This document shows, piece by piece, positions 1-7,950 of a DNA stretch of 13,410 nucleotides (position 1 is the first letter of the stretch; each line of letters starts with the position of its first letter). Below the pieces are notes generated by a model that worked only from the letters and a program-made list of their open reading frames with translations, had not been told where the DNA came from and ran no database searches. The translations under genes were made by a program, and so were the position numbers. The stretch comes from Bacteroidota bacterium (lineage in GTDB: Bacteria; Bacteroidota; Bacteroidia; Flavobacteriales_F; PHOS-HE28): contig JAEYWT010000210.1 in the NCBI GenBank assembly GCA_023428865.1, positions 1 through 13,410 on the forward strand, given 5' to 3'.

Positions 1-24
1 AACCCCGGACCTTAGCCCGGGGCT
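1..24 (-). terminator. Hairpin terminator candidate after the PorE-like gene
   Basis: Inverted arms CCCCGG (3-8) and CCGGGG (17-22) enclose an 8-base loop. The hairpin begins about 40 bases past the stop codon of the minus-strand gene that ends at 61. Read on the minus strand, the stem is followed by TT and then the window ends, so a full T-tract cannot be seen. A rho-independent terminator is the simplest reading. A second short palindrome (TGATC/GATCA, 28-40) lies between it and the gene. Confidence 0.5.
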
Positions 25-60
25 CCTTGATCGCTGATCAGGCTGAAGGACCGCTGAGCC

Positions 61-2292
61 TTACCGTACTTTCAATTTGGCGTATTGGAACTTGCCGTAT
101 TTCTCGGTGTTCTGATAGTCGCCAGCGTATTTGGGGCCTTGCACCAAGCTGTTCACGGCTTCCAGGTAAAGCTTGGTCTCGTCCTTGCCACGAGCTTTCA
201 CGGCCTCGAGCAGGCGTGCGCGGGCATCTTCCATCCGTTTGCGGCTCAGATTCTCGTTGGTGCCGTATGTCTTGGTGGGCACTTTGGAAGCACTGGCCTC
301 GATCACCACATTGGCTCGACCGTTCTTGTCGATCAGGTCTACTACTACATCCACGAACTCTGTCCAACGCTTCTCGTTGAGGTCGATGTCCTTCGCGTTG
401 TATACGTAGAACTTGGCGTACTCATCCGCGTAGCTAGCGTCGGGCGTTACGTGCTTGGTGCCCTTCTCTTTCACTTGGGCGTCGGTGAGTGCCGTTTTCT
501 TGTCACCTTCGTTTGCCTTTTCTTTTTCATTCTCTGCTGCCACAACGGTGCCCGGGGTCTCGGGCTTTGGCTTAACGGTCTCACCTTTCTCCTTCTTACC
601 GGGAGGCGATCCTTTCGGGAGATCTACGATGCTTGCGGGACCAGCGAGAGAAACGGGGCTGAGGTAGATCTCCTTGTTGATCTCCTGGTAGCTGCTTTCA
701 CACTCCACGAAGATGTCTTCGGTGTGTACCGTTTTGTCGTTCACCCTGTAATCCAAGTTGTATTCTTTACACGGTGGCAGGATGGCCACATACACACCAT
801 CGCGCTGGCGAGGTTTGTAGGTCTTCACTTCGCCGGTGCTCTTATCCGTTACATACAAGATGGTAGAAGGGGGCAGTTCTTCGCCTGAAGCAGGGATGAT
901 ATAGCCCTTCAGGACCGTGAGTCCTTCGGCTTCCATTTCCGAAGGCAGATCAACGAAGTAGATGTCCTTTTCTCCGTAGCCGCTGTTCTTGTCGGAGCTG
1001 AAGTAGCCGCGACGGCCATCGGCCGTGGTCACGAAGAAGACGTCATCGTCTGTCGTGTTCAAGGGTGAACCTAGGTTCTTCGGTGCGGTCCAAGATCCGT
1101 CGTCGTTCATCTCCGTGTAGAAGATGTCGAAACCGCCCATGGAGTTATGGCCTTTGGAGCTGAAGTAGAGGGTGCGGCCGTTCGGGTGTATGAACGGACC
1201 GTCTTCATCGTACTTGGTGTTGATCACCGGACTCAGGTTCTGGGCTTTGCTCCACTCGCCATTCGGCAGCCGTACCACGCGGTAGATATCCCTTCCGCCC
1301 AAGCCTCCTTTACGGTCGCTAACGAAGTAGAAGGTGTTGCCATCGGCGGTCAATGCACCATGGGTCTCCCAGGCTTTGGTGTTGATGTCGCTACCCATGA
1401 GCACGGGATCGCTCCAGATCTCACCCACCAATTTGCTTTCGTAGATGTTGCCATCGCCTCCATCATCGCGGTACACGAATAGGGTCTGTCCATCGGCCGC
1501 AACGTTGATCGTGGCCAAGTGGCCCACAGCGGGGTTGATGTTCAGTACTTCGGGTTTCTGCCAGTTCCCTTCGCGATCCTTGTAGCTCACATATACGTTC
1601 TCGTATGGCTGACCAGCGATGGGGTCGATGACGGCATTGTTGGAGCTGTCCGGGCGCACACGGCGGCTGGTGTAGAACAGTGCGTTACCATCCACGCTCA
1701 ATACTGGGCTGAAATCAGGCCCTGCCCAGTTGATGGTCTGGCCTACATTGGAGATCTGGTATTCCAGTGGCGAAGCCTGCAGGACCCGTGCGTTAGCGGT
1801 CTGCTCTTTCCCACGCGTGGCCATTTCGCGCAATTCGTGTTTGGGGTCCGAGCCATCCAGGAATTTCTGGTAGGCCATGTCCGCCTTGTCGAACTCGTTG
1901 TTCAAGTGGTAGGAACGGCCCAGGTAATAATCCACTTCTGCCGGGGCGTTGCGCTCGCGCGGATCGAAGGGGTCGTACCCTGCCGTGTTGAAACCTCCGA
2001 AATTGCTTTTCCGCAGTGCCGCCGCACGTTCCAAATAGGGCTGTGCCTTGGCTTTCTGGTTGTAGGAGTTGAAGTACGAAACCCCGAGCTTGTAGTTCAG
2101 GTTGGCGTTCTCCGTATCAGTGGATAACAACTGCCCCCAAATGTCGGCTGCTTGGTTGTAGAATTTCTCCTCCATCAACTTGGAGGCTTCTTCGAACTTC
2201 CAGGTGAAGGAGGTGTTATCTCCCTGAGCCAGGGTGGGGGCACTCGAGAACCCCAAGAACAGGGCGGTGAGGGCAGCGTAGCCGTACTTCAT
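61..2292 (-). CDS. PorE-like envelope protein: TPR, PD40 propeller, CRD-like and OmpA-like domains
   Basis: A 743-residue exported protein, likely periplasmic and tied to the outer membrane or peptidoglycan. Residues 1-22 form a signal peptide ending SAPTLA-QGD, with no lipobox cysteine. TPR-like helices span about 28-170. Five PD40/WD40-like propeller strands follow at about 195-211, 259-286, 310-338, 362-392 and 417-448, several with a DG..(L/F)YF.S core and ending in DIY or DIF. A beta-sandwich region like a carboxypeptidase regulatory domain (about 459-547) leads into a Lys/Glu/Pro-rich linker (551-615). The C-terminal domain (620-743) has the feel of OmpA-C (VVIEASASKVP, then NENLSRKRMEDARARLL) but is divergent. 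This domain order matches PorE of the type IX secretion system in Porphyromonas, although PorE is a lipoprotein. Related TPR-PD40-OmpA proteins are numerous in Bacteroidota, so a T9SS role is inference. The gene has its own likely promoter at about 2329-2336. Confidence 0.85.
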   Translation of the reverse strand: MKYGYAALTALFLGFSSAPTLAQGDNTSFTWKFEEASKLMEEKFYNQAADIWGQLLSTDTENANLNYKLGVSYFNSYNQKAKAQPYLERAAALRKSNFGGFNTAGYDPFDPRERNAPAEVDYYLGRSYHLNNEFDKADMAYQKFLDGSDPKHELREMATRGKEQTANARVLQASPLEYQISNVGQTINWAGPDFSPVLSVDGNALFYTSRRVRPDSSNNAVIDPIAGQPYENVYVSYKDREGNWQKPEVLNINPAVGHLATINVAADGQTLFVYRDDGGDGNIYESKLVGEIWSDPVLMGSDINTKAWETHGALTADGNTFYFVSDRKGGLGGRDIYRVVRLPNGEWSKAQNLSPVINTKYDEDGPFIHPNGRTLYFSSKGHNSMGGFDIFYTEMNDDGSWTAPKNLGSPLNTTDDDVFFVTTADGRRGYFSSDKNSGYGEKDIYFVDLPSEMEAEGLTVLKGYIIPASGEELPPSTILYVTDKSTGEVKTYKPRQRDGVYVAILPPCKEYNLDYRVNDKTVHTEDIFVECESSYQEINKEIYLSPVSLAGPASIVDLPKGSPPGKKEKGETVKPKPETPGTVVAAENEKEKANEGDKKTALTDAQVKEKGTKHVTPDASYADEYAKFYVYNAKDIDLNEKRWTEFVDVVVDLIDKNGRANVVIEASASKVPTKTYGTNENLSRKRMEDARARLLEAVKARGKDETKLYLEAVNSLVQGPKYAGDYQNTEKYGKFQYAKLKVR

Positions 2293-2328
2293 TTCAAGGC
2301 GCTTTCGTTCAGAGCGAGGTAGAGGCGC

Positions 2329-2336
2329 TAAATGTA
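2329..2336 (-). promoter_or_regulatory. Probable -7 element for the PorE-like gene
   Basis: The minus strand reads TACATTTA, seven of eight matches to the Bacteroidota -7 consensus TAnnTTTG, 36 bases before the ATG at 2292. It lies in the 74-bp gap after the E2 gene. No convincing TTG -33 element is visible at the right distance, so this is a tentative call. Confidence 0.35.
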
Positions 2337-2366
2337 GAATTTTCCCGGAGGTAGGAGCCTCTTTGT

Positions 2367-3722
2367 TCAGAAGCTCTGATCGATGGACCAGCCTTCCAAG
2401 ATGTCGGCCACCCGACGAACGAAGCGGCCTCCCAATGCACCGTCGACCACCCGGTGGTCGTAGCTGTGGCTCAGGAACATCATGTGCCGGATGCCGATCA
2501 CATCCCCCTGGGGGGTCTCGATCACGGCCGGTTTCTTGCGGATGGCGCCCGTGGCCATGATGGCTACCTGTGGCTGGTTGATGACCGGGGTACCCAGGAC
2601 GTTGCCGAAGGTGCCTACGTTGGTCATGGTATACGTACCGCCCTGGATCTCATCGGGTTGTAACTTGCCCGCACGTGCTCTGGCGGCTAGGTCGTTCACC
2701 TTTTTGGTGATCCCCACCAGGTTGAGCAGGTCCGCGTTCTTGATCACCGGCACGATGAGGTTACCCGAGGGGAGCGCCGCCGCCATGCCGATGTTGATGT
2801 CCTTCTTCTTGATGATGTTGTAACCGTCTACCTGCACGTTGATCATCGGCATTTCCTTGATGGCCTGGACGATCGCCATAAGGAAGATGGGGGTGAAGGT
2901 GATCTTTTCACCCTCGCGCTGCTCAAAGGCTTTTTTCACCTTCTCGCGCCACAGAACGAGATTGGTGACATCGGCCTCCACGAAGCTGGTAACGTGCGGG
3001 CTGGTGCGCTTGCTCATGACCATATGGTCGGCGATCAGCTTGCGCATCCGGTCCATCTCGATCAGCTCGTCGCCTTCGCCAGGCAGCACTTTGGGTGCCT
3101 GTGGCTCGGACTTGGTAGCTGGGGGAGCAGTGGTAGGAGCAGAGGGCGAATTAGTGACAGGAGCCGATGCAGTAGCAGCGGTAGGAACAGCTGGGGCTGA
3201 TCCACGGCTAGGCAGATAGTCCAGGATGTCCTTCTTCGTTACTCGCCCCCCTTGCCCTGAACCAGCAATGGACTCCAGTTCTTGTAGTGAAACCCCTTCA
3301 TTTTGAGCGATGTTCCGCACCAAAGGGGAGTAGAATTTGCCACTGGGGCCGGTGCGCTCCACCGGACCGCCCGCAACGGACGCGGCGACTGGGCTGGTCG
3401 CTGGGGCAGGCGCTGGTACCGGTGCGGCTTTCGGGGCACCATTGGCAGCGGCGGCCGAAGGTGCATTTGCTGGCGCACCAGCGGCGGACCCGATCTGTGC
3501 GATGGGTTGCCCTACCTTCACGACATCACCATCGTTCACCAAGCGCTTCAGTAGAATGCCCGCTTCCGGTGCCGGTACCTCGCTGTCTACCTTGTCCGTT
3601 GCGATCTCCACGATCGGCTCGTCGGCTTCCACACGGTCGCCTTCGTTCTTCAGCCATTTAATGATGGTGGCTTCGGCCACGCTTTCGCCCATCTTGGGCA
3701 ATAGGATGTCGATCTGGGACAT
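2367..3722 (-). CDS. 2-oxo acid dehydrogenase complex E2 (dihydrolipoyl acyltransferase)
   Basis: This is the core subunit of a 2-oxo acid dehydrogenase complex. It transfers the acyl group from lipoamide to CoA in the cytoplasm. From the ATG at 3722 it has 451 residues. The lipoyl domain (about 1-78) carries the target lysine K44 in TDKVDSE. An Ala/Pro-rich linker leads to the E1/E3-binding domain (about 131-170, SPLVRNIAQNEGV to GRVTKKDIL). A second Ala/Pro/Thr linker leads to the catalytic domain (about 218-451) with the SHSYDHRVVDG motif, catalytic H423 and D427. All domains are complete. A TTG two codons upstream (3728) would add only Met-Pro; ATG is preferred. The sequence cannot decide between pyruvate, branched-chain and 2-oxoglutarate substrates, although the style resembles the branched-chain/pyruvate E2 of Bacteroidota. 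No E1 or E3 gene is nearby. It has its own likely promoter at 3752-3759. Confidence 0.93.
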   Translation of the reverse strand: MSQIDILLPKMGESVAEATIIKWLKNEGDRVEADEPIVEIATDKVDSEVPAPEAGILLKRLVNDGDVVKVGQPIAQIGSAAGAPANAPSAAAANGAPKAAPVPAPAPATSPVAASVAGGPVERTGPSGKFYSPLVRNIAQNEGVSLQELESIAGSGQGGRVTKKDILDYLPSRGSAPAVPTAATASAPVTNSPSAPTTAPPATKSEPQAPKVLPGEGDELIEMDRMRKLIADHMVMSKRTSPHVTSFVEADVTNLVLWREKVKKAFEQREGEKITFTPIFLMAIVQAIKEMPMINVQVDGYNIIKKKDINIGMAAALPSGNLIVPVIKNADLLNLVGITKKVNDLAARARAGKLQPDEIQGGTYTMTNVGTFGNVLGTPVINQPQVAIMATGAIRKKPAVIETPQGDVIGIRHMMFLSHSYDHRVVDGALGGRFVRRVADILEGWSIDQSF

Positions 3723-3751
3723 GGGCAACGTCTACGCCTAAGGGCGGTGGC

Positions 3752-3759
3752 CAAAGGTA
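3752..3759 (-). promoter_or_regulatory. Bacteroidota-type -7 promoter element for the E2 gene
   Basis: The minus strand reads TACCTTTG, a perfect match to the Bacteroidota sigma-factor -7 consensus TAnnTTTG. It lies in the 66-bp gap between the glycosyltransferase stop (3789) and the E2 start (3722), giving a predicted leader of about 25 bases. The -33 side is weak: a TGTG lies 18 bases upstream, and a proper TTG is too far at 30 bases. It suggests that E2 is transcribed separately from recR and the glycosyltransferase. Confidence 0.5.
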
Positions 3760-3788
3760 GCGACGAGGGGCGAAGCACACACGGCTTT

Positions 3789-5696
3789 TCAACCACCCAG
3801 CGAAGCCAAGCCCGCCCACACGGCACGCAGGTCGGTAGATACCTTGTAATCCTTGGCGTACGTGATGTTGATACGATGCTGATGCAAGGGGTCATGCGGG
3901 CCATGGCCACCAGCGGGGTCCAGGATCCCTTTTTGGATGGCCGGGAGCTTGAGCGGACTCTCCAAGCCGGGGCCGTAGCCTACCCAGCTTTTGTTGCGCC
4001 GCACCACCGCCCACCAGTTTCGCAGGAATCCGCTACGATCGTGTACCAACAGGAGCGTTAAGGGCATGGTGATGGCGAAAACGGCGGCCAGCGCAAGGTC
4101 GAACGAGCGTTTGCTGCGCCGCCCGGCAGAACTGTTCACCGCATAACGCTCCATGATGAAGAGGTCGTTGATGCTCTCTATGCTGTTGGGGCCGATTATG
4201 AATTCCCGTGCGGGCTGTGCGATCTTGAACATGACACCGGTCGGCCGGAGCTGTTCCATCAGGTCGATGATCCGCGCCCATGGCAGATCCTTGGCACAGA
4301 ACACCACTTCGTCTATGTCGTGCTTGCGGATCCTGCGTTTGATCTCCGCGGCTGCATCGGGGGCCTTACCTTCCTCCAAGCTCATTTGGCGCTGTCGGCC
4401 CAGGCCGAAGTGGGTTTGCCAGAGCAACGCCAGCGCATGTTTGTTCTCTTCTGCACTGCCGATGGCCAGTACACGCTTCAGATCCAAGCTACGCAAACTG
4501 AACCCGCGCACCTTCAACAAATGCATGACGATACGCGCCGCAAGTGGAGCCACGCCGAGGATCACCACGGCCAGCAGGTCCACATCCCAATGTGAGGGTG
4601 TGCCAGCGGCGATCCGTTTCACGGTGAAGAACAGAAGCCATAACACCATGCCTTTGGCCACATTCAACAAACGCACCGGTCTATCATAGGCACCAGTGAG
4701 GGCCAAGATCAACACCATGCTCGAGACCATGAAGGCGATGCCGATCGGTGTGCGCGCTGCCATGCCACCACTGATCCAACTGGAATAGCTGCGTGCCAGC
4801 AGGAACATGAGGCCGAAGTCCAGCATGGGCAACAGCGCACGTTTGAAGAAGCGCGAAACGATGGCTCCCGCAGCGCTGAGGTAGATGCTGCCGTTGATCA
4901 GCAGGCTCAGGAAGTCCGTGCGCCGCCGTGTGAAGTGCTTCTGGGCGAAGATGGCCATGGCGTTGTAGAACACGAACACGTAGTTCACGCTGCTCTTCTT
5001 GGTGCTCTCGCCCTTGTAGTGGATGATACGTGCCTCGGGGAAGTACCAGTTCTCGTAGCCACCTAGGGTGATCCGGTAGCTGAGGTCGATGTCTTCTCCA
5101 TACATGAAGAAGCTCTCATCCAACAGCCCCACCTTGTCCAAGGTCTCTTTCCGCAAGAACATGGAGGCACCGGAAAGGATCTCGATCGGTGCGGTCTCAT
5201 TCTCCGGAAGGTGCCCCAAGTGATAACGACCGAATACTTTGCTCTTCGGGAACAGTCGGGTAAGGCCGATGATCTTGTAGAAGGCCACTGCCGGTGTGGG
5301 TAGGCCGCGCTTGCTCTCGGGGAGGAAGGTGCCGGTACCGTCGATCATCTTCACGCCCAATCCACCGGCTTTGGGGTTGGCATCCATAAAGGCGATCACC
5401 TTATGGAAGACGTCTTCGCCCACCACGGTGTCCGGGTTGAGCAAGACCACGTATTCCGCCGTGCTTTCTCGGATGGCCTGGTTATTGGCCCGGCTGAACC
5501 CGACGTTCTCGGTGTTCGCGATCAACTTCACCTGTGGGAATTTCTCGCGCACCATTTCCACACTGCCGTCGGTGCTTAGGTTGTCAACTACGTACACGTC
5601 GCCAGTGATCCCCTTCATGGCCTCCTGCACGGTGCGCAGGCATTGCTCCAGGTACGCCCGTACGTTGTAGTTGACGATGATGACGGACAGCTTCAT
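3789..5696 (-). CDS. Family 2 glycosyltransferase fused to a membrane and degenerate sugar-phosphotransferase-like tail
   Basis: Predicted inner-membrane glycosyltransferase for a surface polysaccharide or glycolipid; donor and acceptor are unknown. From the ATG at 5696 it has 635 residues (a TTG at 5717 would add seven and is less likely). Residues 1-250 are a GT-A fold of the rhamnosyltransferase-like GT2 type: SVIIVNYN at the start, VVDNLSTDGS near 38, the LLNPDTVV metal site near 87-89, and MYGEDIDLSYR near 198-208. About five hydrophobic segments follow (263-281, 287-302, 318-336, 347-361, 372-394). A Rossmann-like region opens with VLAIGSAEEN (about 408-503). The end resembles a bacterial sugar transferase (KRSFDLALA at 529, a membrane segment 534-551, WVGYGP at 571, YAKDY at 613) but is much shortened and lacks the usual catalytic stretch. 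I recall this layout from other Bacteroidota, so it looks like a family trait rather than a local deletion. It starts 17 bases after recR and is probably cotranscribed. Confidence 0.87.
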   Translation of the reverse strand: MKLSVIIVNYNVRAYLEQCLRTVQEAMKGITGDVYVVDNLSTDGSVEMVREKFPQVKLIANTENVGFSRANNQAIRESTAEYVVLLNPDTVVGEDVFHKVIAFMDANPKAGGLGVKMIDGTGTFLPESKRGLPTPAVAFYKIIGLTRLFPKSKVFGRYHLGHLPENETAPIEILSGASMFLRKETLDKVGLLDESFFMYGEDIDLSYRITLGGYENWYFPEARIIHYKGESTKKSSVNYVFVFYNAMAIFAQKHFTRRRTDFLSLLINGSIYLSAAGAIVSRFFKRALLPMLDFGLMFLLARSYSSWISGGMAARTPIGIAFMVSSMVLILALTGAYDRPVRLLNVAKGMVLWLLFFTVKRIAAGTPSHWDVDLLAVVILGVAPLAARIVMHLLKVRGFSLRSLDLKRVLAIGSAEENKHALALLWQTHFGLGRQRQMSLEEGKAPDAAAEIKRRIRKHDIDEVVFCAKDLPWARIIDLMEQLRPTGVMFKIAQPAREFIIGPNSIESINDLFIMERYAVNSSAGRRSKRSFDLALAAVFAITMPLTLLLVHDRSGFLRNWWAVVRRNKSWVGYGPGLESPLKLPAIQKGILDPAGGHGPHDPLHQHRINITYAKDYKVSTDLRAVWAGLASLGG

Positions 5697-5713
5697 GGGG
5701 TCATCAGGATCGA

Positions 5714-6331
5714 TCAACGTTTCGCGCTTTGTTCGTACGGCTTGCGGTCGGCGATGCTCCGGCCCAAGGTGAGCTCGTCGGCGTTGCTCAGGTCGCCGCC
5801 CACGCTAAGGCCGCGGGCCAGCATGGTGACCATTACACCCTGTTCGGTGAGTTTGCGGTTGAGGTAGAAGCCGGTGGTATCACCTTCCAAAGTGGTGCCT
5901 AGTGCCAAGATCACTTCTGTGATGCCACCCGCTTGCACACGATCCATCAGTTGCCGCGTGTTCAGGTCTTCCGGGCCAATGCCATCCATGGGGCTGATCA
6001 CACCGCCAAGAACGTGGTAGCGGCCCTTGTATTGCCGGGTGTTCTCGATGGCGATCACATCGCGGATGTCCTCCACCACACAGACCACGCTTTCGTTGCG
6101 GTTGGGGTCGCGGCAGATGGCGCATCGCGGCTCATCGCTGATGTTACAGCACACCTCGCAGAACCGGACCTCGTCGCGCATCCGACGGATGGCCTCACTG
6201 AAGCGGTTCACCTCGTGCTTCTCCCGGCGCAACAGGTCCAAGGCTAGGCGCATGGCCGTACGGCGACCGATACCAGGCAGGGTGGCCAGCTGGTCCACGG
6301 CGGCTTCGAGCAGGGCGGAGGAGAGGGACAT
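5714..6331 (-). CDS. recR: Recombination mediator protein RecR
   Basis: RecR works with RecO and RecF to load RecA onto single-stranded DNA coated with SSB at gaps and stalled forks. The protein has 205 residues from the ATG at 6331, close to the usual 200. Seen in order: the helix-hairpin-helix LPGIGRRTAMRLALDLL (about 18-34), a four-cysteine zinc site at C58, C61, C70 and C73 with the standard spacing, a Toprim domain starting at VVCVVEDIRDVIAIE (about 82-96) and continuing through LGGVISPMDGIGP, and the C-terminal RGLSVGGDLSNADELTLGRS (about 173-193). A TTG three codons upstream (6340) is an alternative start. The glycosyltransferase gene follows after 17 bases. The gene is divergent from the symporter across a gap of about 115 bp. 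Confidence 0.97.
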   Translation of the reverse strand: MSLSSALLEAAVDQLATLPGIGRRTAMRLALDLLRREKHEVNRFSEAIRRMRDEVRFCEVCCNISDEPRCAICRDPNRNESVVCVVEDIRDVIAIENTRQYKGRYHVLGGVISPMDGIGPEDLNTRQLMDRVQAGGITEVILALGTTLEGDTTGFYLNRKLTEQGVMVTMLARGLSVGGDLSNADELTLGRSIADRKPYEQSAKR

Positions 6332-6446
6332 GGGGCGCAAAGATGGGCCCAGTAGCCCACACGCACGGAAGCGATGACCGGGTGGTTGTTCATTTCCTTG
6401 TATGGATGGTCGAAAGGGGACCAGTCGTGGCTATTTCCTTCGCATC

Positions 6447-7895
6447 ATGAGCCCGGCCCTTCTTCTCTCCATCGTCTTCGGCTATTTCCTCCTCCTGCTC
6501 GGCATCGCTTGGTATACCAGCCGCGGCGCCGGTGAGCATGCCTTCTACAGTGGCGAACGCAAGAGCCTCTGGTGGGTGGTGGCCTTCGGCATGATCGGCA
6601 CCAGCCTCAGCGGCGTCACCTTCATCAGCGTTCCCGGTCAGGTCGAAGCCAAGAGCTGGAGCTACTTCCAGCTGGTGGTGGGCTTCGCTATCGGCTATTG
6701 GATCGTGGCTGGTGTGCTGTTGCCGCTGTACTACCGTATGGGGCTTACGAGCATCTATGGCTACCTCCGCGAGCGGTTCGGCATGGTGAGCTACCGCACG
6801 GGAGCTTCGTTCTTCATCCTTTCACGCCTCGCCGGTGCCACCATCCGGATCTTCGTGGTGCTGAACGTGATACAACTCTTTGTGCTCGACGCCATGGGCG
6901 TACCCTTCGAGGTGACGGCTTTTCTGGTGATGCTGATGATCGTGCTCTACACCTTGAAAGGTGGCGTGAAGACGATCGTGTGGACCGACACACTACAAAC
7001 GCTGTTCATGCTCGGTGGGCTCGTGGGCACCATCGTGTACATCGTATACCACGCCGAAATGAGCGACTGGAGCACCCGGTTGGCCGAAAGCGGGATGACG
7101 CGCATCCTCGACCTCGACTGGCGAAGCGATGGTTTCCTGCTGAAACAGATCCTCGCGGGTTTGTTCATCACCATCGCTATGACGGGACTTGACCAGGAGA
7201 TGATGCAGAAGAACCTGAGTGTGGCCACGGTGGGCGGAGCGAAGAAGAACATGCGCGTGTTCAGTGTGATCCTCCTTGGTGCCAACCTGCTCTTCTTGCT
7301 GCTCGGTGCACTGCTCTACCTGTATGCCGGCAAGCTTGGACTGGCGCTGCCCGAAAGGCCGGACGATGTGTTCCCCACCTTGGCCTTGCAGCATTTCCCG
7401 GTCTGGCTGGGGCTGTTCTTCATCATCGGTCTCATCAGTGCGCTGTTCCCCAGTGCCGATGGAGCGTTGACCGCGCTCACCGCCAGCACCTGCATAGACC
7501 TGATCGGCATCCGCGACCGCGGTTGGGACGAGGCGAAGCAGAAGCAGGTGCGGCAACGCGTCCACCTGGGTATGGCCGCGCTCTTTATGGCCTTTATCCT
7601 CTACTTCCATTGGCTGGCCACACCCAGCGTGATCAAGACCTTGTTCGATATCGCGGGTTTCACCTACGGTCCTTTGCTGGGTCTCTTCGTTTACGGACTT
7701 TTCTTCAAAGGCAAGCCGCGCGAACGATGGGTACCGCTCGTGTGCATCGCGGCACCATTGATCACCTACTTCATCCGCGCGAATTCGGAGACGCTGCTCT
7801 TCGGGTATAAGATGGGATTCGAGGTGCTGCTGGTGGTGGCGGGGTTGACGATGGTGGGTTTGCGTTCCATCAAGGACCGACAGGCAGCTAATTGA
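6447..7895 (+). CDS. Sodium:solute symporter family transporter
   Basis: Inner-membrane transporter of the SSS family, which couples Na+ entry to uptake of sugars, amino acids, carboxylates or similar solutes; the substrate cannot be read from the sequence. From the ATG at 6447 it has 482 residues. An upstream in-frame ATG at 6402 would add 15 polar residues before the first membrane helix and is less likely. Around 13 hydrophobic segments span the whole length. Family motifs seen are MIGTSLSGVTFISVPGQ (about 49-65), GGVKTIVWTDTLQT (172-185), MTGLDQEMMQKNL (about 245-257) and the Na+-site helix FPSADGALTALTAST (about 334-348). A short hydrophilic tail ends the protein. It is divergently oriented from recR and is followed 55 bp later by a lipoprotein gene on the same strand. 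No clear promoter is visible upstream. Confidence 0.92.
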   Translation: MSPALLLSIVFGYFLLLLGIAWYTSRGAGEHAFYSGERKSLWWVVAFGMIGTSLSGVTFISVPGQVEAKSWSYFQLVVGFAIGYWIVAGVLLPLYYRMGLTSIYGYLRERFGMVSYRTGASFFILSRLAGATIRIFVVLNVIQLFVLDAMGVPFEVTAFLVMLMIVLYTLKGGVKTIVWTDTLQTLFMLGGLVGTIVYIVYHAEMSDWSTRLAESGMTRILDLDWRSDGFLLKQILAGLFITIAMTGLDQEMMQKNLSVATVGGAKKNMRVFSVILLGANLLFLLLGALLYLYAGKLGLALPERPDDVFPTLALQHFPVWLGLFFIIGLISALFPSADGALTALTASTCIDLIGIRDRGWDEAKQKQVRQRVHLGMAALFMAFILYFHWLATPSVIKTLFDIAGFTYGPLLGLFVYGLFFKGKPRERWVPLVCIAAPLITYFIRANSETLLFGYKMGFEVLLVVAGLTMVGLRSIKDRQAAN

Positions 7896-7916
7896 ATCAT
7901 CCCCGCGTCATGTATC

Positions 7917-7941
7917 CGGAAGGTCACTCAGCGCACTTCCG
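7917..7941 (+). repeat. Small inverted repeat between symporter and lipoprotein genes
   Basis: CGGAAG (7917-7922) and CTTCCG (7936-7941) can pair across a 13-base loop. The hairpin ends nine bases before the lipoprotein ATG at 7951. There is no T-tract, so a terminator is unlikely. It could shape the leader of the lipoprotein mRNA, or be chance. Confidence 0.25.
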
Positions 7942-7950
7942 ACCCATCCG

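Noticed and set aside
1519..2127. Long open frame on the plus strand opposite the PorE-like gene, and similar long opposite-strand frames at 12162-13184 and 11515-11814.
   Set aside because: They lie wholly or almost wholly within convincing genes on the other strand, show no recognisable domain, and are expected by chance in GC-rich coding DNA.
2293..2366. GAGG/CCTC hairpin followed by AAAA/TTTT in the E2-to-PorE gap as an E2 terminator.
   Set aside because: The stem is only 4 bp and the T-tract is on the wrong side for the minus-strand transcript.
3720..3728. TTG start two codons upstream of the E2 ATG, and similar TTG starts at 5717 (glycosyltransferase) and 6340 (recR).
   Set aside because: In each case an ATG a few codons downstream matches the family's normal N-terminus, and the extra residues have no support.
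6402..6446. In-frame ATG at 6402 that would extend the symporter by 15 residues.
   Set aside because: The added residues are polar and basic, and the family normally begins close to the first helix, as it does from the ATG at 6447.
6332..6446. Promoter for recR at CATCTTTG just before its ATG, or a matching element for the symporter.
   Set aside because: The first consensus base is wrong, it would imply a leaderless transcript, and no -33 element is visible. Nothing better was found on the plus strand.
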